From Enterocloster aldenensis (GTDB lineage Bacteria; Bacillota; Clostridia; Lachnospirales; Lachnospiraceae), in the NCBI RefSeq assembly GCF_003434055.1, contig NZ_QVEX01000021.1, forward strand, positions 1 through 64,000: 64,000 bases of DNA, written 5' to 3'. The notes beneath the pieces were generated by a model. That model was given only the letters and a program-made list of their open reading frames with translations. It had not been told where the DNA came from and did no database searches. The translations under genes and the position numbers were made by a program. This document shows positions 35,464-43,907 of this stretch, piece after piece (position 1 is the first letter of the stretch; each line of letters starts with the position of its first letter).

Positions 35464-36567
35464 ATGGCAGTTTCAAATGTATATTACACCAATATGAGAA
35501 CCACGTTACAGGAAAATCTCCTGCAGAAGCTGGAGAGACTGGTTAAGAAGGCCGGTATGATGGATATTGATTTCAACAACAAGTATACGGCCATAAAGAT
35601 CCATTTTGGCGAGCCAGGCAACCTGGCTTACCTGCGGCCTAACTATTCCAAGGTCCTGGTGGACCTGATTAAGGCGCAGAACGGCAGGGTGTTCCTGACG
35701 GACTGCAACACCCTGTATGTGGGCCGCAGGAAGAATGCCCTGGACCATCTGGACGCCGCATATGAGAACGGGTATAATCCTTTTACCACGGGCTGCCACA
35801 TGATCATTGCGGACGGGCTTAAGGGAACCGATGACGTGCTGGTCCCCATTGACGGGGAATATGTAAAGGAAGCCAAAATCGGACGTGCCATCATGGATGC
35901 GGATATTGTGATTTCCCTGAGCCATTTTAAGGGACATGAGGCAACTGGTTTTGGAGGCGCCTTAAAGAACCTGGGAATGGGCTGCGGTTCCCGCGCAGGA
36001 AAGATGGAAATGCACAATGCCGGAAAGCCATATGTACATACGGATATGTGTGTGGGCTGCGGCTCCTGCCAGAAAAACTGCGCCCACGGTGCCATTACCA
36101 TCACGGACCGCAAGGCGTCCATTGATGTGAAAAAGTGTGTGGGCTGCGGACGCTGTATCGGCGCATGTCCGGTGGACGCCGTGGATACCCTTGGCGATGA
36201 GGCCAACGACATACTGAACTGCAAGATAGCGGAGTACAGCCTGGCTGTGCTTAAGGACAGACCAAACTTCCATGTAAGCCTGGTTGTGGATGTGTCGCCC
36301 TATTGTGACTGCCATGCGGAAAATGACGCCCCCATTGTGCCAAATGTGGGAATGTTTGCTTCCTTTGACCCGGTTGCCCTGGATGTGGCCTGTGCGGACG
36401 CGGTGAACCGTCAGCCCGTGCTGCCTGGAAGCCTGCTTTCTGAGAAGGAGCATTGTCATCACGACCATTTTACGGATACCCATCCGGATACCAACTGGAA
36501 GAGCTGCATCGACCATGCCGTGAAACTGGGGCTGGGCAGCAAGGAATACAATCTGATCACGATTTAA
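35464..36567 (+). CDS. DUF362 protein with two 4Fe-4S clusters
   Basis: A 367-residue cytosolic iron-sulfur protein. An N-terminal DUF362 domain (about 30-185) includes HFGEPGNLAYLRP and SLSHFKGHEATGFGGALKN. A ferredoxin-like insert holds two motifs: Cys196, Cys199, Cys202, Cys206 (CVGCGSCQKNC) and Cys225, Cys228, Cys231, Cys235 (CVGCGRCIGACP). The C-terminal part completes the DUF362 fold with FASFDPVALDVACADAVN. The biochemical role of DUF362 is not established; electron transfer is the safe inference. The start is the ATG after AAAGGAGG. metY follows 20 bp later. Confidence 0.88.
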   Translation: MAVSNVYYTNMRTTLQENLLQKLERLVKKAGMMDIDFNNKYTAIKIHFGEPGNLAYLRPNYSKVLVDLIKAQNGRVFLTDCNTLYVGRRKNALDHLDAAYENGYNPFTTGCHMIIADGLKGTDDVLVPIDGEYVKEAKIGRAIMDADIVISLSHFKGHEATGFGGALKNLGMGCGSRAGKMEMHNAGKPYVHTDMCVGCGSCQKNCAHGAITITDRKASIDVKKCVGCGRCIGACPVDAVDTLGDEANDILNCKIAEYSLAVLKDRPNFHVSLVVDVSPYCDCHAENDAPIVPNVGMFASFDPVALDVACADAVNRQPVLPGSLLSEKEHCHHDHFTDTHPDTNWKSCIDHAVKLGLGSKEYNLITI

Positions 36568-36587
36568 CTTAAGGAGGACGAAAGGGC

Positions 36588-37868
36588 ATGAGCAGGAAAC
36601 GTTCATTAGACACAATCTGTATCCAGGGAGGCTGGCAGCCGGAAAACGGCGGGCCAAGACAGCTGCCTATTTATCAAAGCACCACGTTCAAGTACACAAC
36701 CAGCGAACAGATGGGACGTCTGTTTGACCTGGAGGAGAACGGCTATTTTTATACCCGGCTTGCCAACCCCACCAATGATGCGGTTGCGGCCAAAATCTGT
36801 GAGCTTGAGGGCGGGGCAGGCGCCATGCTTACCTCCTCGGGGCAGGCGGCATCCTTTTATGCCATCCTGAACATATGCCAGGCAGGGGACCATATTGTAA
36901 GTTCATCCACTATATATGGAGGCACCAGCAATCTATTTACGGTAACATTTCCCAAGATGGGAGTGGAGTGTACACTGGTGAACCCGGATGCGGATGAAGA
37001 GGAATTGAAAAAGGCATTCCGTCCCAATACAAAGGTGGTATTTGCCGAGACAATCGCCAATCCTGCCCTGACCGTGCTGGACATTGAGAAATTTGCCCGT
37101 CTGGCCCACAGCCACGGCGTTCCCCTGGTGGTGGACAATACCTTTGCAACGCCAATCAACTGCCGTCCCATTGAGTGGGGGGCTGATATCGTGATCCACA
37201 GCACCACCAAATACATGGACGGCCATGCCATGACGGTGGGCGGCTGTATCGTGGACAGCGGTAATTTTGACTGGGAAGCCCAGCATGATAAATATAAAGG
37301 GCTGACGGAACCGGATGATTCCTACCACGGCGTTGTATATACAAAGCAGTTCGGCAGGATGGCCTACATCATGAAAGCAACGGCCCAGCTGATGCGCGAT
37401 TTAGGTTCCATCCAGTCCCCGCAGAACGCGTTCCTCATTAATGTGGGCCTGGAGACCCTTCATCTGAGGATGCCAAAACACTGTGGGAATGCCCTGAAGG
37501 TGGCCCGGTACCTTCAGGCCAGGGAGGATGTGGCCTGGGTGAATTACCCCGGACTTCCAGGAGACAGGTATTATGAACTGGCAAAGAAGTATATGCCTGA
37601 CGGAACCTGCGGCGTCATATCCTTTGGTTTAAAGGGCGGCCGTAAGGCTGCGGCTGAGTTTATGGATAAGCTGAAAATGTGTTCCATTGAGACACATGTG
37701 GCTGATTCCAGGACAGCGGTCCTTCACCCTGCCAGCCATACCCACAGGCAGCTGAACGATGAACAGCTGGTGGAAGCAGGAGTGGACCCGTCCATGATAC
37801 GCTTTAGCTGCGGGATTGAGGATGCGGCGGATATCATTGAGGATATCAGGCAGGCCCTGGAGGATTAA
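36588..37868 (+). CDS. metY: O-acetylhomoserine sulfhydrylase (PLP-dependent)
   Basis: A 426-residue Cys/Met-metabolism PLP enzyme. It has RLANPTNDAVAAKICELEGG, the cofactor-stacking SSSTIYGGTSNLF region, VVDNTFATP, and the PLP lysine Lys208 in HSTTKYMDGH. ADSRTAVLHPASHTHRQL near the end is typical of O-acetylhomoserine enzymes of about 425-430 residues. It would make homocysteine from O-acetylhomoserine and sulfide. I cannot exclude a related gamma-lyase. AAGGAGG precedes the ATG and a terminator follows. No SAM or S-box riboswitch is present upstream. Confidence 0.88.
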   Translation: MSRKRSLDTICIQGGWQPENGGPRQLPIYQSTTFKYTTSEQMGRLFDLEENGYFYTRLANPTNDAVAAKICELEGGAGAMLTSSGQAASFYAILNICQAGDHIVSSSTIYGGTSNLFTVTFPKMGVECTLVNPDADEEELKKAFRPNTKVVFAETIANPALTVLDIEKFARLAHSHGVPLVVDNTFATPINCRPIEWGADIVIHSTTKYMDGHAMTVGGCIVDSGNFDWEAQHDKYKGLTEPDDSYHGVVYTKQFGRMAYIMKATAQLMRDLGSIQSPQNAFLINVGLETLHLRMPKHCGNALKVARYLQAREDVAWVNYPGLPGDRYYELAKKYMPDGTCGVISFGLKGGRKAAAEFMDKLKMCSIETHVADSRTAVLHPASHTHRQLNDEQLVEAGVDPSMIRFSCGIEDAADIIEDIRQALED

Positions 37869-37943
37869 GGTGGGCCTGGAATATGCCTTGTGCTTTGGCT
37901 AAGGGCTGTTTAAAACGTATGGAAAAGATATAAAAGCATATTT

Positions 37944-37993
37944 AATTCCAGCTGTACCGGTAGTGGTGATTACCGTACGGCTGGAATTTTTTT
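37944..37993 (+). terminator. Intrinsic terminator after metY
   Basis: A 14-bp stem (AATTCCAGCTGTAC with its partner, one G-T pair), a loop of about 17 nt, and a seven-base T tract. Confidence 0.85.
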
Positions 37994-38032
37994 GCATAAA
38001 ACCAACTGCGCGCCAGCTTATGTTTTTGAGCT

Positions 38033-38128
38033 GGAAATACGGATGCAACAGAATGCTTTCTGCCGGAAATACGGATGTATCAGAATGCTTTCTGCCGGAA
38101 ATAAGATACATCGGAATGCCTTAACTGG
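38033..38128 (+). repeat. Three tandem copies of a 32-bp unit
   Basis: Units at 38033-38064 and 38065-38096 are identical except for two bases; a third at 38097-38128 is degenerate. Each starts GGAAATA and contains GAATGC. There are no spacers, so it is not a CRISPR array. It lies in a 357-bp gap between metY and the TetR gene, which otherwise holds only the terminator and the TetR promoter. Confidence 0.88.
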
Positions 38129-38139
38129 TAAATAAATGC

Positions 38140-38168
38140 TTGACAATGCGACACTAATGTCGCATAAT
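38140..38168 (+). promoter_or_regulatory. Promoter of the TetR gene
   Basis: Perfect TTGACA (38140-38145), a 17-bp spacer and CATAAT (38163-38168). The spacer is filled by the 18-bp palindrome listed next. Confidence 0.85.
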
Positions 38169-38189
38169 AAAAGAGACACAAACGTCGCA
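38147..38189. promoter_or_regulatory. Double TetR operator
   Basis: A perfect inverted repeat TGCGACA-CTAA-TGTCGCA occupies 38147-38164, between the -35 and -10 boxes. A second imperfect copy (GACACAAACGTCGCA) lies at 38175-38189. The 18-bp size, position and duplication fit autorepression by the adjacent TetR protein. Confidence 0.8.
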
Positions 38190-38225
38190 AATAAACGGAG
38201 CATATATTATATATGGGAGAAACGG

Positions 38226-38828
38226 ATGGGTATCAAGGGAGAGAAAACAAAACAGCTTATATGCCGGGCAGCCTATGGACTGTTTGCAGAAAAGGGGTAT
38301 AAGGATGTCACAATGCAGGATATCTGCATGGAAACCGGTCTCAGCAGAGGCGGCCTGTACCGCCACTATGAAAGCACGGGACAGATTTTTCAGGAAATCA
38401 TCACATATCTTCAGGCAGGTCAGAAGGATGAATTTGCCGGGAAGATAAAGGCCAAGGCGCCTGCTGCAGGGATATTGGAGGAGGTCCTTTGCCGGTATGA
38501 GGAAGAGATGATGGACAGCAGCAGTTCCCTGAGCCTTGCCATCTATGAGTTTTTCAGCAATCCTTTGTCGGCGGGATGCAGCCATTCCATTTTCCAGCAG
38601 TATCTTGCTTCTAAAAAGATGTGGGTGGAGTTGATTGAATATGGAATTGGCACAGGGGAATTCCGTCCGGTGGAACCGGAGGCTGTTTATGATGTGATTG
38701 TCTTTTCCTACCAGGGGGTAAGGATGTACAGCAGACTGATGCCGGTTGACAGGGCAATTACCCGGAGAATCACAGGACAGATTAAGAAAATGCTTCTTAA
38801 GGCAGAGGAAAAAGAGGAGGGCGCATAA
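38226..38828 (+). CDS. TetR/AcrR-family transcriptional regulator
   Basis: A 200-residue regulator. The N-terminal helix-turn-helix (about 8-55) reads LICRAAYGLFAEKGYKDVTMQDICMETGLSRGGLYRHYES. The C-terminal ligand domain is diverged, ending in basic and acidic residues. The start is the ATG five bases after GGGAGA; longer readings run through the promoter and operators, so they are excluded. Its own promoter holds two palindromes that it should bind. A nucleoside phosphorylase gene starts one base after its stop and shares the unit. Confidence 0.88.
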   Translation: MGIKGEKTKQLICRAAYGLFAEKGYKDVTMQDICMETGLSRGGLYRHYESTGQIFQEIITYLQAGQKDEFAGKIKAKAPAAGILEEVLCRYEEEMMDSSSSLSLAIYEFFSNPLSAGCSHSIFQQYLASKKMWVELIEYGIGTGEFRPVEPEAVYDVIVFSYQGVRMYSRLMPVDRAITRRITGQIKKMLLKAEEKEEGA

Positions 38829-38829
38829 G

Positions 38830-39612
38830 ATGAAGACCGTATTTAACAGAAACAGCACACAGCCGGATGGATTGGGCGGTTCCCGCGCATTGATCAATCC
38901 ATGGGATGTATTAAAGCCGGTTCCCGGTTTTCCGCAGACCTGTGTGTCTACATTTTCCGCAAAGATAATCCAGCGTTTTGCGGCAATGGAACAGACAGAG
39001 GTCATAGCGGGATTATATACTGCCAATGGAGTCAATCCGGTGTATAAGATAACATATGGAGGCAGGGAGTTTGGCCTTTATCTTTCACTGGTCGGTGCGC
39101 CTGCCAGTGTTTGCGGACTGGAGGAGGTAATTGCAATGGGCGCCAGGAAATTCGTGTTTTTTGGCTCCTGCGGCATCCTGAATGAGGAGGCGGTGGGAAA
39201 TAGGCTGATTGTCCCAACCGGAGCTGTCAGGGATGAGGGGACCAGCTACCACTATCTTCCTCCAAGTGCGGAAATTGAAGCGGATGAAGAGACCACCTCC
39301 CTGTTAAAGGACTGCCTGACAAGATGCGGCTGCCCCTTTGTGACAGGAAAGATGTGGACCAATGACGCCATATACAGGGAGACGTTGGATCTTGTCAGGG
39401 AACGCCGGGACGCGGGCTGCATCGGTACTGATATGGAGTATTCCGCACTTCTGGCAGCAGCCCGTTTCAGGGGGGTGGGGTTTGCGCAGTTTTTCTATGG
39501 TGCCGACAGCCTGGACAACGATGTATGGCAGCCCCGGGATCTGACGGATTATGGATTTGGGAACGCGGATAAGTACATGACCCTGGCCCTTGAGGCTGCT
39601 TTGAGGCTGTAG
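38830..39612 (+). CDS. Nucleoside phosphorylase (PNP/UDP family)
   Basis: A 260-residue enzyme of the purine/uridine phosphorylase superfamily, cleaving nucleosides with phosphate. It has FFGSCGIL in the phosphate-binding loop region and CIGTDMEYSALLAAARFRG, the Met-Glu ribose-binding motif. The N-terminus departs from the standard enzymes (KITYGGREFGLYLSLVGAP is the recognisable beginning of the fold), so the base specificity is not predictable. GAGGAGG within the tetR end serves as its ribosome site. It is co-transcribed with, and likely controlled by, the TetR protein. Confidence 0.82.
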   Translation: MKTVFNRNSTQPDGLGGSRALINPWDVLKPVPGFPQTCVSTFSAKIIQRFAAMEQTEVIAGLYTANGVNPVYKITYGGREFGLYLSLVGAPASVCGLEEVIAMGARKFVFFGSCGILNEEAVGNRLIVPTGAVRDEGTSYHYLPPSAEIEADEETTSLLKDCLTRCGCPFVTGKMWTNDAIYRETLDLVRERRDAGCIGTDMEYSALLAAARFRGVGFAQFFYGADSLDNDVWQPRDLTDYGFGNADKYMTLALEAALRL

Positions 39613-39715
39613 GGCGCCTGGGCATAACCTGTAGGGAAATATTAGGAAAAACGTAAGGTATCCGGTTCCCGGCCGTGGTAGAATGAAGGTAAGCACGGGT
39701 GTGTCTGTAACGTCA

Positions 39716-39735
39716 TTTCCGCCGGCTGGCGGAAA
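39716..39735 (+). other. Perfect hairpin in the 39.6-39.77 kb gap
   Basis: TTTCCGCC and GGCGGAAA pair with a 4-nt loop. It is followed four bases later by only TTTT, so it may be a weak terminator or a leader hairpin for the next transporter gene. A TGG-TAGAAT extended -10-like element lies upstream at about 39679-39684. Confidence 0.45.
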
Positions 39736-39774
39736 GCAGTTTTCAAATGCACCCTAAGAAAACGGAGGGGAATC

Positions 39775-40836
39775 ATGACCGGAATCTATGGGCTGATACA
39801 TATGGCAGTGGATCTGTCCTGTGCCTTCCTGGTGTACGCATTTGTGGTGGGAGGGGAACACTGGTATATCTGGCTGCTGGCCTACAATTTCTGTGCATTT
39901 GCCTTGCAGATGCCAATTGGCGCGGGGGCTGACCGGCTGGACCGGAACAGCCTTGTTGCTGCAGGCGGCTGCGGGGGCGTGCTCTGCGGCCTGGTCCTGG
40001 CCATGGCCGGGATGCCGGCCATGGCTTCTGTCATTGCAGGTATCGGGAATGCATGTTTCCATGTGGGAGGCGGTATTGATGTGATGAACCGCAGCGGGAA
40101 CAGGGCAGCATTGCTGGGCATGTTCGTGGCTCCGGGGGCATTGGGGATTGTATTGGGAAGCAGCATTGGAAGATATGGAAACAGGATAACAGAAGGAACC
40201 ATGCGGGTGGGCACTGCCCTGGCATTGGCAATGGCTGTGTCTGCCGCAGCTATCTGCGTCATGGCTGAACGGAAGGGGATATGGAGGAGGTCGGGCAATG
40301 CACCGGTTACCTATGGGAACCTGTCCTTTTCTCAGCGGATGGCGGTCCTATGCTTTTTGGGAACTGTCATACTGCGTTCCTATTCCGGAATGGTACAGGA
40401 CTTCCCATGGAAGGAGGAACTGGCCGGAAGCGCCTGGTTCCTGGTCTGTGCAGTGGTCCTGGGGAAAATGGCGGGCGGGGTCCTGGCAGACTGCATGGGA
40501 GTGGAACAGGCGGCGCAGCGTTCCATGTGCGCGGCCGCGGCCGGGTTTCTCTGCCAGATGTACCCTTTGACGGGAATCCTTGGGGTTTTCTGCTGGAACA
40601 TGTCCATGCCCCTTACCTTGTGGGCGGTTTCCGGATTATTTCCTGGAGCAAAGGGGTTTGGCTTCGGCCTTCTGACCTTTGGGCTGTTTGTGGGGTTCTG
40701 CCCTGTATATCTGGCGGGAGCCGGGATATATACAGGAGGAGCTGCCAGGGCGGCTGCTTCCCCGGCCGGCATGGCTGTGATGGCCATCCTGTCCATGCTG
40801 CTTTTGACATGGGGGATAAGGCAGGTGAGGGAATGA
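39775..40836 (+). CDS. MFS-like polytopic membrane protein
   Basis: A 353-residue, very hydrophobic, Gly/Ala-rich protein with about ten to eleven membrane segments. The pattern GADRLDRNSLVAAGG after the second or third helix resembles the MFS motif A region, and GKMAGGVLADCMG repeats it in the second half. I take it as a shortened MFS-type transporter, substrate unknown. CGGAGGGG precedes the ATG. It overlaps the next gene by 4 bp (ATGA). Confidence 0.65.
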   Translation: MTGIYGLIHMAVDLSCAFLVYAFVVGGEHWYIWLLAYNFCAFALQMPIGAGADRLDRNSLVAAGGCGGVLCGLVLAMAGMPAMASVIAGIGNACFHVGGGIDVMNRSGNRAALLGMFVAPGALGIVLGSSIGRYGNRITEGTMRVGTALALAMAVSAAAICVMAERKGIWRRSGNAPVTYGNLSFSQRMAVLCFLGTVILRSYSGMVQDFPWKEELAGSAWFLVCAVVLGKMAGGVLADCMGVEQAAQRSMCAAAAGFLCQMYPLTGILGVFCWNMSMPLTLWAVSGLFPGAKGFGFGLLTFGLFVGFCPVYLAGAGIYTGGAARAAASPAGMAVMAILSMLLLTWGIRQVRE

Positions 40837-41183
40837 TGGGAATTTGGGTAATTGGGACCCTGGCAGTGTCCCTGGGGCTTACCATTGTTCTGGAGGAAAC
40901 ATTTGGCTGGATGTGGGGAGTCAGGAACAGGTGGGATATGACGCTGGTTGTACTTGTGAATGTCCTGACCAATCCGGCGGTGGTGTATTTATATTATATG
41001 AACATGATTTTTGTGGGCTGGAACCGGATTCTGGTTACTGTATTCCTGGAGATGGCCGCGGCTGCGGCGGAAGGCCTGTGTTATGGGGCAGCCGGGCGCG
41101 GCATCAGACATCCATGGCTGTTTTCAGCCGGGGCAAACCTGTTTTCCTTTATGATGGGAACCGTGCTGGCCCTGTTGATATAA
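40833..41183 (+). CDS. Small membrane protein, function unknown
   Basis: A 116-residue protein with about four hydrophobic segments (GIWVIGTLAVSLGLTIVLEE at the start, TLVVLVNVLTNPAVVYLYY, and two more). No family is recognised. The ATG overlaps the transporter stop, so it is translationally coupled and could be an accessory subunit. The LPKTG protein gene follows after 14 bp with AAGGAGG between. Confidence 0.65.
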   Translation: MMGIWVIGTLAVSLGLTIVLEETFGWMWGVRNRWDMTLVVLVNVLTNPAVVYLYYMNMIFVGWNRILVTVFLEMAAAAAEGLCYGAAGRGIRHPWLFSAGANLFSFMMGTVLALLI

Positions 41184-41197
41184 GGAGGTGCATTGAT

Positions 41198-42103
41198 ATG
41201 AAAGGAAAAAGAGGGAAAAGAATGCAGTGGGCCGTATGTTTTGGGAAAACAGCCATAAGCGCGGCCATTCTGGCGGCTTGCCTGTGCGGGATGTCTGCCA
41301 AAACCGCACGGGCGGATGTAATCTGGACGCCGGAGGATTCATTTTATGAAAAAAATTATGATGACTGTGATTATGTGGGACGCCGGTATTATGCCAATGG
41401 CCCCAAGGGATATGTGTCTGTGGTGAAGGAGCCCGGGGCCCGGGAAGTGCTGGATTTCATTCCCAATGGGGAAATATTCTATGTATCCATGTCTTATGAT
41501 AAGGGCATCACGGATACCTGGGGTCTGGTCCAGTATAAGATGGACCGGGACAACCGGCCTGTGGAGGACTACAGCTGGGATGATGACGCCACGGTGGGCT
41601 GGATTGACATGGACAGCCTTGTGGTGGTTTATGATGGACAGAGCTTTGCCGAGGAACATAAAGCCGGGATAAAAGAAACAGGAGGAACGGATATGCCCCA
41701 GGTGTCCATGCCGGATAATGGCGTGATTTATCTGTGGGAATATCCTGGATCCGGGGAACTGTACGGCAAAGTGGATTCCCTGGAAGGGAAGATGGAGTTT
41801 GATAAGACATATGAGGATGAGGACAAAAATCTTTGGGGACATTCTGTATATTATTACGGATATAAGGATTTCTGGGTCAATATCAGCAGCCCCGGTGAGG
41901 AACATCCCAAGGCAATGGAGATAAAAAAGCCGGAGCTGGTTCCGGCCATGAGCCGGTCTGACCTGGACGGGCTTCCCAAAACAGGGCAGGATAAGATGGC
42001 GTTACCTGTAATTGTGGGAGGGCTGATTGTGTTTGTTATTGTGGTGACGGGCGCGTTGATTTACGGTATGTCGGTCAGAAAGGGAAGGAAAAATCCTGAA
42101 TGA
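41198..42103 (+). CDS. LPXTG-anchored surface protein with SH3-like repeats
   Basis: A 301-residue exported protein. A signal peptide (about 1-40, ending at a KTARA-like site) is followed by two SH3-like segments, around residues 70-145 (GYVSVVKEPG, WGLVQY, GWIDMDSL) and 165-230 (GVIYLWEYPGSG, DFWVNISSP). The C-terminus is a textbook sortase signal: LPKTG at residues 259-263, about 20 hydrophobic residues, then RKGRK. It should be covalently attached to peptidoglycan. No sortase gene is in the window. GGAGG precedes the ATG. Confidence 0.82.
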   Translation: MKGKRGKRMQWAVCFGKTAISAAILAACLCGMSAKTARADVIWTPEDSFYEKNYDDCDYVGRRYYANGPKGYVSVVKEPGAREVLDFIPNGEIFYVSMSYDKGITDTWGLVQYKMDRDNRPVEDYSWDDDATVGWIDMDSLVVVYDGQSFAEEHKAGIKETGGTDMPQVSMPDNGVIYLWEYPGSGELYGKVDSLEGKMEFDKTYEDEDKNLWGHSVYYYGYKDFWVNISSPGEEHPKAMEIKKPELVPAMSRSDLDGLPKTGQDKMALPVIVGGLIVFVIVVTGALIYGMSVRKGRKNPE

Positions 42104-42161
42104 CAGATAAAAGGACAATGAAATAAGGTTGTAAATAAGGCTGTGGGAAAGGAAGGAGCTC

Positions 42162-43733
42162 ATGGGACGGGAGATTGGATACAGATTTGAAAACGGGTTC
42201 AATGGTATGTTTAGATGGGGAAACGCATATTCCGTGCATAGGGGAGGCAGTAAGGACGGACGGAGGATGATTTCCGCGGCCGGGATCTTACTGTGGGCGG
42301 TACTTTTAAGCGGCTGCGTCCAAGGGATGGATACAGGTATTGTCCAGACAGCGGATTCCCACGTACAGGCGGCCGGGACCGCGCCTCAGGAAAGCCCGGT
42401 TTCGGGCGCGGAGTCCGCAGCAGACCATGCCGGACCTGTAAGCGGAGTCCAGTTTGTGGAGGGACATGGTATCTGCGCGCCCGGGTCGCCTCCTGTTTAT
42501 TATATGGATCCGGGGCAGCAGCCCATAGAGTCAGAAGGAGCCAAAGCATGGCTTGAATCCGTGACCTATCAGGATGGGAAATGGTATTACCGTGTGAAGG
42601 TGGAGGATTATTCAGCCACGGTCATACCGGATGATGGGAACTGGGTTTGCCAAAGCAGTGATTTCCTGGACCGGGCCGGCCTGGGGTCTGGGGCCGGGAG
42701 GCAGACAGGGGAATCCATGGCAGATTATATTGAAGGCACCGGAATACCGGGCGGAAGGGTCACGGCAGCCAGACGCGCCAGTTCCATTGAATATGGGACT
42801 TATGAAACCAAGGGATGCTTAACAATTTACCTGGAGTATTTCACGGAAAACCAGGCCCTTGATTCCTTGTCTCCTCAGGGCACATATGAACTTCACGTAC
42901 CGGGATTTGAGCAGGCATTTTCCGTTACGTTCGTGAAGGCCGGGGAATATCCGGCGGCGGAAGACATACCTGGGATTGTATTTCATGAAGGGATGGGAAT
43001 CATGGCAAAAGGACAATGGACGGACACGGGCCTGGATATAACCTATTATACATACCCGGAACAGGGGTATATCATGTATCCGGTTCTTTCAGGACTCAGC
43101 TATAGGAAGGGGGACCTGGAAGGATATGGACGGCTGAGGGACAGAGGGCACAGCGCCAATGTTTCCTGGGATTACTTAAGCGGACTGCCTGAGGGAATCC
43201 AGGGACAGACAATCTCCTATGACCTGGCGCCGTCCGCAAAGGGCGGCCGCATATGGCTGGGGTTTGATTCTGTAGGTATGGTCCATACCGGGGAGCCGGT
43301 GAAGCTGTTGGTTCCCGTAAGGGACGGGCCCGCGGACCTGGATACTGTGATTGAACTGGAAGAGTGCACGGTAAAATTCACCAGCGCCAGGCAATCAGGG
43401 GAGCCAATCCAAAAGGATGCCTGGGGAGAGGATGGGACAGGGCCTTTTGTGTTCGTGGGGACAGAGGTCAGGATGAGGGATCCTTCCAGGAAGTTCACGG
43501 CGCTTATCATGCATAAGGCGGTAGAAAACCCTGCATCCTACCCATACCCCATAACGGCAAGGCCAGTTTATGATGAGTCCGGCGCAAATGGGAACAATTC
43601 GGGAAACGCAGGGCTTAAGGGGTATGAGATAAGCTGCAGCGAATGTGGATCCGCCGTGGAGCTGGAGATAAACGGAGTGATGTATGACTGGGAACAGGAA
43701 TTCCTGGTTCCGGTCCAGATAGACGGACTGTAA
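42162..43733 (+). CDS. Large exported lipoprotein of unknown function
   Basis: A 523-residue protein. The ATG after GGAAGGAG gives a long basic N-region before a hydrophobic segment and lipobox LLSGC at about residues 48-52; a start at the internal MISAAG would give a normal signal length, so the N-terminus is uncertain. The mature protein opens with an Ala/Ser/Pro-rich linker and is otherwise beta-rich with no family I recognise. It contains a CSECG pair near the C-terminus. It follows the LPKTG gene by 58 bp and a terminator follows it, so it ends the surface-protein unit. Confidence 0.72.
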   Translation: MGREIGYRFENGFNGMFRWGNAYSVHRGGSKDGRRMISAAGILLWAVLLSGCVQGMDTGIVQTADSHVQAAGTAPQESPVSGAESAADHAGPVSGVQFVEGHGICAPGSPPVYYMDPGQQPIESEGAKAWLESVTYQDGKWYYRVKVEDYSATVIPDDGNWVCQSSDFLDRAGLGSGAGRQTGESMADYIEGTGIPGGRVTAARRASSIEYGTYETKGCLTIYLEYFTENQALDSLSPQGTYELHVPGFEQAFSVTFVKAGEYPAAEDIPGIVFHEGMGIMAKGQWTDTGLDITYYTYPEQGYIMYPVLSGLSYRKGDLEGYGRLRDRGHSANVSWDYLSGLPEGIQGQTISYDLAPSAKGGRIWLGFDSVGMVHTGEPVKLLVPVRDGPADLDTVIELEECTVKFTSARQSGEPIQKDAWGEDGTGPFVFVGTEVRMRDPSRKFTALIMHKAVENPASYPYPITARPVYDESGANGNNSGNAGLKGYEISCSECGSAVELEINGVMYDWEQEFLVPVQIDGL

Positions 43734-43764
43734 TGGCATGAAGATGTATTACCGGTATAAAAGA

Positions 43765-43793
43765 AAAGCCTGGGGATATCCTCCGGGCTTTTT
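43765..43793 (+). terminator. Intrinsic terminator after the lipoprotein gene
   Basis: An 11-bp stem (AAAGCCTGGGG with CCTCCGGGCTTT, G-T pairs allowed), a short ATAT loop, and a T5 tract. Confidence 0.8.
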
Positions 43794-43832
43794 GTTATCT
43801 GCCCAGTTGCCCGGATTATTTTTATAATATGC

Positions 43833-43861
43833 TTGACAAAGATAACTGTATCATGTATAGT
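43833..43861 (+). promoter_or_regulatory. Promoter of the redox operon
   Basis: Perfect TTGACA (43833-43838), a 17-bp spacer and TATAGT (43856-43861). The -10 end is shared with the inverted repeats listed next. Confidence 0.85.
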
Positions 43862-43878
43862 TACAGTAAGAACTGTAA
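43845..43878. promoter_or_regulatory. Three ACTGTA half-sites over the promoter
   Basis: ACTGTA at 43845-43850 and 43872-43877, and the inverted TACAGT at 43862-43867. The latter two form a perfect repeat TTACAGT-AAGA-ACTGTAA (43861-43878). The arrangement spans the spacer and start point, as a repressor or redox sensor site would. The cognate protein is not identified. Confidence 0.65.
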
Positions 43879-43907
43879 CAAATGTGATTACACAACAAAG
43901 GAGAAAA

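Noticed and set aside
38033..38128. Possible CRISPR array
   Set aside because: The 32-bp units are directly adjacent with no spacers, and no cas genes are present in the window.
40281..40832. Longer N-terminus for the small membrane protein at 40833
   Set aside because: The extension overlaps the transporter gene in another frame and is rich in Gly, Pro and Trp with no family pattern. The ATGA overlap at 40833 is the natural start.
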